This document shows, one piece after another, positions 55,871 through 64,000 of a stretch of 64,000 nt of DNA; position 1 is the stretch's first letter; each line of letters starts with the position of its first letter. A program made the position numbers and the translations under genes. The stretch spans positions 2,836,615 to 2,900,614 of the forward strand of contig QANY01002976.1 in assembly GCA_003255025.1 (NCBI GenBank), in the 5' to 3' direction. The notes beneath the pieces were generated by a model that did no database searches, was not told the origin of the DNA, and saw only the letters and a list, made by a program, of their open reading frames with translations. The stretch comes from Datisca glomerata. Its lineage: Eukaryota > Streptophyta > Magnoliopsida > Cucurbitales > Datiscaceae.

Positions 55871-58494
55871 ACAAGTATGTATCTAGTGTAATGTAAATGG
55901 TTGTTTGAAATTTAGGCATCTTTGTTAGACTGTTTATCCCTCAGAAGTTGGTAAGGAAAAAAATGAAGTTCTAGCAAAAGGAAATTTAAGACAACAAAAG
56001 AAACTGATGGATTAGAAATTCATTATGGCAACAAAATTACAAGTCGGTAGCAGTTTTCTAAGCTCTGTCAAGCTCAGTTGCATGTTGAATGTTACCCATG
56101 TGAGTTCGACATGATGAGGGCAATTAGAATAACGGCATGGGATGGAACTACCTGAAAATTTGACACTGAATTAAGCTTTACAGTGATGTCAAAGTTGATG
56201 AATGAAGAGAAGTAGAGGAAGATTCTGCTGGAAAGCTTGACAAAGACACAGAAGAAACTCTGCTGCATACCTGCTTGAAATAAGTGTTTGCCAAAAGGCC
56301 AAATAGGGAAGCTAGAGATGTAAACCATATTACCATAATCTTTTTTCAATCATTTTGAAGCTCTGTTTCTAACAAAAATAGGTACTTGAGAGGTTTTGTT
56401 TTTTAGCAAAGAAGGTGAAATAATTGTAGGTTTAAACAAATGGGTTATGGGTGACCAGAGAGGTAGACGATCATCCAAGACTGTTCCATATGCATGTCAC
56501 GAGGATAACAAAAACATATAAAGAAGCTTAACGGAGGATGGGAATGGCTATCGACTTGTAATAGAAGAATCTAAAGTTATAAAATTACAAAGGATAAGGA
56601 ACAAATTGTCAGAGGGCATTAACAGTTGAAGATATTTCACATTGGTTGTTGAAGAGTCGGTGGTCAGTCTGTAAGTATAAGAGAAATCTCACCTCTCAAA
56701 TTAGTTTTGGAGTTGAAAATATTCGATATCACCAAACTCGTATTACGCACACTCCCTCTCCACATGCTTATGGATAAGGGTTCTAGTGAGGAATTTTTTA
56801 AGGAGAACATAATTGTAGAATCTTGATGAAATACAATAAAACCAAAAGGATATGAGGTAAGAAGAAGATGAAGTCAAAGAAGAAACTAATGCAACTGTCC
56901 ATGAAGATGCCTTTAGGATGAGTCAAAATCTTATCAAGTATCTCAATCCTACAAATCTTAGGAACAAATTCCAATTGACATTCATTCTTTTATGCAATTT
57001 GCAGTCTTCATTTGGAATTTTTCAATCAGATTAGGGAAAGCATTCTAATGCCTTTGTGGGTATTGCTTCTTTATTTCAGTCAGACTCCCTGCCTATAAAT
57101 ACATGTCAAGTGCCAGCTACTACCATGCATAATTGAACAACAAGAACAAGAAGGAAAGCTTATATTGTCAACATGTCGTGCATGAAGAGATAGTGAGTGG
57201 ATTTGAGCCAACAATGACTTGCCGACATATATGGTATTGAACTTATTGCTTTGATTAGCTGTCGGCAGTCTTCGTTGGTTCTAATTCGCTCTCTATTTCT
57301 CATGCCAGACTCTTTGACTAAGATTTGAGCACAGAAATATATACTTGATGTCACATGATATGTCACATTTCTCTTTTACGATTCGTTTTTTTGTTCAAAA
57401 TTTTCAATGCTATGAGCGATGGAGGAATGCTTCTACGATTATTAAAATGACCAATGATAGTGTTGTCCTTTGACCTTTGACATGCGTCTCAGTTTTAGTT
57501 CATGATTTTTTTGGAAAGTGACACTTCAGTCCATGAATTTACGATCGTCTAGAAATCATAATTTACTTCACGAATAAAATTGGACTGAAAAGATACCAGT
57601 GTGATTCATGATGAGAAGAGAAAACTCTTCCACACTCTTCCTTCTCACTCAAACTGCCTAAAACAATTGTCTAAAATTCATGAAGAAGCACATTATACGT
57701 TAAGTTGGCCATAAAATTTCATAAATAAGTGATAATGTTCGGGAGGCGATGGTGCGTGGAAGAGTTCGAGCATGGTGTGATGGTGTGTGGAAGAGTTCGA
57801 GCATGCTATGATGGTCCTTAACTTGTCTTAACTAGCTACATCATTGGACTTGGTGTTTTGTGGTCTATCTAGATGTGATGTTTATTTTATTTTATGTTTT
57901 GTTTCATAACTAATGGATTATCTAGATCTGATTGGAGAGTCTGAATGGATCGGAGTGCCCCTGTTATAATAGTGTCAACGATAGAGGATACGGATTTGTT
58001 ACCCATTTTAGGCTTGAAAGTGGACATGAATAACCTCAGTTTGGATTGGTTATGATTGTTTGTTCTACTGATGATTTTTGTAAAGCTGTGACAGAGCCCT
58101 CTATTTGAAGGATTTGAGTACTCTATTTGAATCTATTTGAACAGGAACTATGAAGGTAGAAAAGTGAACGATTCTTTTCCTTTCTACCTTCAAATGAGAA
58201 CCATATGTGAGCCGTGGGAACTATTGTTCTTTTCCACCTATGAAGCCGCAATACACATCACGTATGATCACCCATACACATTGTAATATAGACAGTGTCA
58301 ACCGTAACTTATAGTGGTTAAGGACGGCATCGCCAAGTAGCAATTTTCTTATATTATGGTAGCCACATATTTGATTAATTTATTCACCTAAATCCTTTCT
58401 AATTGGCCAAAATTAACCAAATGAACTAGTATTTAACAAATCCACCCATAATAGGTCAGCCGTCTGACTGAGCATAACAAGAATCAACTAATTT
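55871..58494. other. Intergenic region
   Basis: No gene recognised on either strand (longest frame 85 codons at 56092-56349, minus). It contains a 31-bp tandem duplication at 57749-57779/57780-57810 (ATGGTGTGTGGAAGAGTTCG core) and a small hairpin at 58152-58191. Confidence 0.4.
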
Positions 58495-58667
58495 TTGAAA
58501 AAACCGTTGCAATCATATCTCAGTCAACCCTCATTTCCTGCTATAATTCAGTACCAAATCTCTTCCCGTACAACCTTCTTTTATTATCATCTCCTTGTAT
58601 CCTCTTCCAATCACTCTCACTTATCTCAATCTCCCTCACTCCTCTTGTTCATAATCTCAACCATAGC

Positions 58668-60257
58668 ATGTTTTCTTTGGCATCTTTGGCAAAATCGTCA
58701 CAGTTCAATTACCGATCAGTCATTTCTCAACGGCAAAGCACCCAGCTATTCTACACCGCGTCAAAAGCCTTCTCTTCATCTTCATCGTCGAGCTCCGTTG
58801 GTAGGTCATATCATGACGATGAAAAACGTAAAGGGTCAATCATTGATCTTTTAATAAAATCATTTTCTTTAGGGATTGTGATAGTCGGGTCCGTTTCGGG
58901 ATTCAGCTACTGGTCTGCTTCTTCTCCTACTTCTTTGGATTCCGACACGTTGTTGTCTTTTGTTGATTTCCCGAAAGACACGGCATGGTCGATAAACAAT
59001 GATCGGTTCGAATGTTCAATTCCTCATAAGAAAAGGATATCAAAGTTCCTATTCGGAGGTATGTAATTCTCAATTTGAATTGTAAGATTTCAGATGAATA
59101 CAGTTAATGAGTTTGTCTATGTATATCAGATGAATACAGGAGAAGAGTTTTCTTTAACTATGAAAAACGCATAAGGATGCAAAGTCCTCCCGAGAAGGTA
59201 ATTTATTCTCTTTTTCAACAAATTTGTTCCTACTAATTTGAGTTAAGCCCTAAAGTTCATGTTACAGATTTTTTGCTACAAATTGCAATTTGCTTTCCAG
59301 GTTTTCGAGTACTTTGCTTCGGTTCATACGAGCACCGGAGAAATTTATATGACAGTGGCAGATTTTATGAGAGCAGTTGTTACTGTATTTCCACCGTCGG
59401 AGTCATATCGTATTAGAGGGGGGTTTTTAAGAGGGGAACGAGTGCCTACGGAGTTACGTTGTGCCCCTTCGGAGTTTTTTATTCTTTTCGACATCAACAA
59501 TGACGGACTCATTTCTTTTCCCGAGTGAGTTTCAATCGTCTCCACTAGGAAAACGTGTTAAATTGCTCATTGTTGGATCATGGTCTAGCAAATTTTTTTT
59601 GTTAGACTCTAATCTAGCATCCTGACATTAAGAATAACACATGTTAGACCATAGGTCTAGCATTTATCGAAATATTTTCACTAGATCGCCTATATTTAAA
59701 ACGAATTATTCAAATAAAAGAGGTAACTTTGTCATTTTTTCTATTAAAATGCCAAATCTGTTCGAGTGAAACTGATTGTGTTGCGTTTTGAAGTTTTCTA
59801 GCAAATTTCTAACTTTTATTTCACTATCAGGTACATCTTTTTTGTAACGCTTCTCAGCATACCAGAATCGAGCTTTTCAATAGCATTTAAAATGTTTGAT
59901 CTTAACAACAATGGGTAGGCAACTTGTTCTTTAACCATAGGATAATATGTTTTCTTCTTGTTGAATGTACTGAGTTTTGAATGCTTGAACAATTACAAAT
60001 ATTCGTCAACAGAGAAATAGATAGGGAGGAATTTAAGAAAATCATGGCCTTAATGAGATCTCAGAACAGACAAGGTGCTCAGCACTGCAACGGGAGGCGG
60101 CTCCGCCTCAAAGTCTCTGTGGAAAATGGAGGCTTATTGGAGTACTTCTTTGGTAAAGATGGCAAAGCATGCCTACAACATGACAGATTCGTCCAATTTT
60201 TAAGGCAACTGCATGATGAAGTATGCCCCTCCCTCTCTCTACATATATGTGCGTGTA

Positions 60258-60328
<71 letters not shown>

Positions 60329-60364
60329 GGGGGGTGTGGGTGTGGGTGTGGGTATGTACACATC

Positions 60365-60398
<34 letters not shown>

Positions 60399-60746
60399 CT
60401 CTCACACAAACTACTTATGATGAGTTATATGGTATTTTACAGATACTGAGGTTAGAGTTCTCTCATTATGACTACAAATCAGAAGGAACTATATCAGCTA
60501 AGGACTTTGCTTTATCCTTAGTTGCATCTGCTGACATTAATCATATAAACAAGTTGCTCGATCGCATTGACATACTGAATAACGAATCTCATCTCAAAGA
60601 CATTAGGATTACATATGAGGAGTTCAAAGATTTCGCCGAGCTTCGTAAGAAGTTTGAATCGTTCACTTTGGCCATTTTCAGCTATGGAAAAGTTAATGAT
60701 GCGTTGACAAAAGATGATTTCCAGAGAGCCGCATCCCAAGTACATA

Positions 60747-60794
<48 letters not shown>

Positions 60795-60966
60795 TCTCTC
60801 TCCCTCTCCCTCTCTCTCTAACTGATCTGGTTCGTGTCTACAGGTGTGTGGCATCTCTATAACAAAAAATGTGGTAGACATCATATTCCATGTATTCGAC
60901 GCGAATTGTGACAGGAATTTAAGCTTAAATAAATTTGTAAGAGTTAATACAAAGACGAGAAAATAA
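58668..60966 (+). CDS. MICU: Mitochondrial calcium uptake protein, MICU-type (7 exons, 464 aa as read)
   Basis: Exons are 58668-59058, 59130-59197, 59301-59524, 59831-59914, 60013-60220, 60443-60739 and 60844-60966, all with GT-AG borders and compatible phases. The Ser-rich basic N-terminus suits a mitochondrial presequence. A hydrophobic segment (LGIVIVGSVSGFSYW, about residues 68-83) follows. NYEKRIRMQSPPEKVFEYFA, RCAPSEFFILFDINNDGLIS and ALMRSQNRQG are family landmarks. EF-hand loops: DINNDGLISFPE (217-228) and DLNNNGEIDREE (251-262) look intact. The third, DANCDRNLSLNK (443-454), has Arg for Gly and Lys for the final Glu. Known role: Ca2+-sensing gatekeeper of the mitochondrial uniporter in the intermembrane space. 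The C-terminus ends early and may be frameshifted (see findings). Confidence 0.88.
60257..60404. repeat. (CT)n-(TA)n-(GTGGGT)n compound microsatellite in MICU intron 5
   Basis: About 24 CT units (60261-60308) run into about ten TA units (to 60328), a short GTGTGGGT tract (60331-60352) and another interrupted CT tract (60364-60403). These fill most of the 222-bp intron and create spurious SLSLSL frames. Confidence 0.85.
60751..60822. repeat. (TC)n microsatellite in MICU intron 6
   Basis: About 20 TC units from 60751 to 60790, then an interrupted TC tract, in a 104-bp intron just before the acceptor at 60841-60843. Confidence 0.85.
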
Positions 60967-61051
60967 CATTTCCCATAAAGGCTTCAAGGGATTGGTATCT
61001 CGTTGGTTCAACTGTGCAACTAATTGCTCATCAGCGAACCTTGTTTTCTAA
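60967..61051 (+). other. Possible out-of-frame MICU C-terminal coding sequence
   Basis: Immediately after the stop at 60964-60966, a different frame (in phase from about 60950, RENNISHKGFKGLVSRWF) stays open through NCATNCSSANLVF to a TAA at 61049-61051. Its Cys/Ser-rich end resembles the NCSS-type end of plant MICU proteins as I remember it. It would be read if one base in 60940-60955 were extra. Confidence 0.4.
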
Positions 61052-64000
61052 CTTATACAGATTACTCTCTTAAACTCATACTTGCTATGTGTTCTATAAT
61101 TTAGACCTATCCATCTTTGAAGACTTCAAACGTATAGAGCATATGGTTATGCATACAAGGATAAGCTATTCTTACTTCTTCACAACTTGCTAAATGATAC
61201 TCCTATATCTCTATTTCAAAATGCCTACCGGTAGATTTTTCCGTCAACTAGAACTTATAGTATGAATCTATCTGATATTTTCGACAAAACAATTACATAT
61301 GTATATCTTTAACACTCTACTCTCTACCAGCATTCTCGTTCCTTTCTTGTTAAGCTAGATGTCAGAGTATCATGCTCAAAAAACTCAGACTAATGGGTTT
61401 AACACAAATCAAAGAGTTGTAGGTATCATTTATGTACTACAAATTTAGGTTCTACAAAACTATATTCCAGCCAAAATAGTATTGAAAATGAATTAAAGAT
61501 CTCCAATCAATTGAAAATACAAAATATATATTTCTGTATGACAAAATAAATGCTATTCAAACAGCTTATAGATGAAAATCGATTTAAACGAAATATAAAA
61601 TAAATTGAATCACCTTCATGCACAGATCAAATTGGTAGGGGGATCGTCAAGAATGAGAAACGACACGTTGCTTCAAAATTTTGGTGGGGTTTGAATTTGT
61701 ATAAATAACTTTGGAAGCACTCTATGGTTTAGGCTTTGAAGCATGGAAGAAAGAATGTGTCTTCTGAAGATGGAGAATTTACATGACTTCCACACCCCTT
61801 TGATGGAGTAGAGATCTGTTAATAGCTTCACCAGCTGTATTAATAAAGTAGGTTTCCTGCAAATTAAAAAGACACATTCACGAAAGCATTTAAACAAGAG
61901 TAAATACGTATTTATAAGAATCAATCAACAATAAACTAATCTCCCCATACATGAAACCAGTTAAAGTGTTTCTTCACAAACAACTTTATTTTGCAAATTT
62001 AAATTGATGGAAAATCACAACTACCAGAAATCCACGAAAACCATATGTTTCTCAATAAAATTTAATAATCAGTTAAAGAAGAAATCTGGATAAGGATACC
62101 GACAATTTCCAGTGAGCTAACTCTGTGGAGAAGGAAGCCATCGATCAATTCTCTGAAAAGTCCAAGCAGGAAAGGAACGAGTCGATCAAAATGGTGCGGT
62201 AAGGACTAAATTGTAATAGATAAAAGAAGAACCGAGGACTCACCTACTTGAGGTAGTTCTTCCCTTACATTCTTCCATTGGATTTGGATTTGCGATGTAA
62301 GCTATATTACCTAAACAAAAATGGTGATTGCAACCACATCTGCTTATATATGCATTCTGGCGAACAAAGAGAAAAAAGAAAACCAAAAGTTCACTACTAC
62401 AAAGATGAGAAAGAAATCCAGATATTTCAAATGGAAGATTATCGACTTCAAATGGAAGAAATGACTACTTACCACTCCATATTTCATGAATATATGATGT
62501 ATAGGATCCAAAACTTCATTTCCCTCCATTTGTGGTCTAGTCTCTCCACAAAGAAGCAGCGGATGGAACCCAACGACTATACGCCTTCATTTTCAAGAAA
62601 AATGCCTCTCAAGTCCAGAAACAGTCTTCAGTCTCATATCTAGCAGCTTTCGAAGTGTCTCAAGAAAGATTAACAAAAGAACGGCAAATATTAAACTACT
62701 TTACCACCTACCAGTTACCACTCATTGTTTCCAATGTCCTCGTCAGCCAAAGTAATTGTCTTTTCCCATTATCACCCACTGAACCGGCAAGCATAGACTC
62801 CTTTAATTTCATAAACAACAACAAATAAGAGAAAGCAATAAGAAAATATCACGTTAAAATTAAATTTTACAGTCACAAATCATGGCAAAATATACATAGT
62901 TGTTACTGACTGAAGACTATTAACAATCACAGCATACTTACGACAACCATGATGATGCAAACTAACTAGTCAACTTTCATATGCCAAACCAGAATAGAGA
63001 AAATAAAAGAAAACACCCCATTTCTAGATGCATTACTAGTATACATTGGCTTGAAGCTTCAATAGTGAACAAGTGAAATGCATGTGAGGAACCATGATAG
63101 CCATGCATTACTATTAGACATTGGCCTGAAGCTTCAATATATATATATGCAAACTTCATTTTCTCAAAAGAATTTGTAGCAGTTATAATCATGAAAGGTT
63201 TTCACTTCTTCTTACAGCAACTTCTAAGAAATTTACCATATCAAAATTAAACTGTAAGAAACTTCTCTACATTGCGTATGAATGACTATAACTACCATAG
63301 TACTGATATATTAGCTCATATCTAACCATTAACTAATTTGAATATCGTCCATGTTTTCATCTTTATTCATTGATCACTTCAGAAGCCAAAAGCAAGTTTG
63401 ACCAGGAATGACAGAAAAACAATATAGTCGTGAATATTGAGGGAAAATAGTTTCTGTTTTGGGGTAGAAAAGTTATTCTTTTGTTTTTATAAGAAGAGAG
63501 GATAATTATGAGCAATTTTTCCTACCTTCGAATCGGAGAGAACCCGGGACTGAGAAATTGCTGCTTCCAGATGTTTACAGTTTTTGAAATGCTATTGGTT
63601 TCTTTTCTTTAGTTTAGAATAGACTCTGAAATAGAGGAGATTCAAATACTGACTTGGAAAACTCGTGTGATTCCGTCAGATTGACATCTCTTTTTCTCTT
63701 TTTAAGACAAAAATAAAGTTTATTAACAAAGAAGAATTACAAAAGAAGAAGAACAGTGGAGGATAAGGAGTCCATCCAGACTCCTAAAGGAGAAAGGCAA
63801 CTTAATCAATGCAAAGAGTTATCCAATTATAAGGATGGTAAACAAGGGGATGTTTACAAATTTTAGAAATCGAGACTCAACCACAATCAAGTGGATAAAC
63901 CACATCTTTTTTTGTGACATTGCGAAAAATATACATTCCATTATCTTATTATCCCAGCTGAAATTTAAACTAATCCATAGTTATACCATAGCTATTTCCA
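61052..64000. other. Right flank: possible unrecognised minus-strand exons, otherwise empty
   Basis: On the minus strand two short splice-flanked open pieces appear. One is ELIDGFLLHRVSSLEIV (about 62163-62110, AG acceptor before, GT after). The other is ETYFINTAGEAINRSLLHQR (about 61858-61783, acceptor TTTGCAG before), ending GVEVM-stop. I do not know either and cannot join them confidently. A direct repeat with CATTGGCTTGAAGCTTCAAT occurs at 63031-63065 and 63116-63140 (85 bp apart). Near 63690-63760 the minus strand ends in a TTATTTTTGTCTTAAAAAG-like tail resembling a LINE 3' end. Confidence 0.25.

Noticed and set aside
58495..58854. 119-codon frame starting upstream of MICU
   Set aside because: It is out of frame with the conserved MICU exon 1 and is a shadow of Ser/Leu-rich codons.
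1..64000. CRISPR arrays, rRNA or tRNA genes
   Set aside because: No array of regularly spaced identical repeats with unique spacers and no cloverleaf or rRNA-like sequence was seen; the tandem repeats found are plant minisatellites.

Overview
The window is nuclear DNA of a flowering plant, most likely a eudicot. The evidence is GT-AG introns in AT-rich DNA, plant-specific gene families, plant LINE, CACTA and Ty1-copia elements, and integrated Caulimoviridae sequence. I cannot name the species. Only three host genes look complete or nearly so, all on the + strand: an intronless serine-rich protein gene (8858-9466), a three-exon NFD4/nodulin-like major facilitator transporter (51689-54946) and a seven-exon mitochondrial calcium uptake protein of the MICU type (58668-60966). 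They show no operon-like relation to each other. Layout, left to right: 0-2.8 kb holds a broken coiled-coil frame, a minus-strand DUF1985-like fragment, a cluster of CTACTTGAA/TTCAAGTAG palindromes and an AT-rich MITE-like stretch. At 2.8-7.45 kb a minus-strand LINE reverse transcriptase is split by a 3.75-kb CACTA element (3091-6841) with a 3-bp target duplication. At 8.6-9.5 kb is the serine-rich gene with its promoter. At 10.8-19.2 kb two decayed endogenous pararetrovirus copies lie tail to tail around a short unique spacer. At 19.2-24 kb there is AT-rich DNA, an LTR-like promoter segment and a plant-mobile-domain pseudogene. From 24.07 to about 36.9 kb lies an old minus-strand Ty1-copia element: 3' LTR 24065-26162, 5' LTR 35228 to about 36930, PBS and PPT in the right places. 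Inside it, AT-rich DNA hosts a second CACTA element (30561-33650) that carries fragments of three unrelated host genes (eIF5A, NUP133 and ABCD2), a Pack-type element. From 37 to 40.4 kb there are tandem repeats, an LTR-like promoter and a foldback. At 40.2-43.9 kb is a decayed minus-strand gene with a C48/Ulp1 peptidase-like region of the kind carried by plant Mutator-like elements, followed by about 150-bp tandem repeats. From 43.9 to 51.2 kb the DNA is mostly gene-free, with 244-bp and 60-bp tandem duplications. From 51.2 kb onward are the transporter and calcium-uptake genes and a largely featureless right flank. Most of the interest is structural: nested insertions whose order can be read from the junctions, a gene-capturing CACTA element, the pararetroviral inverted pair, and a possible C-terminal frameshift plus degenerate last EF-hand in the MICU gene.
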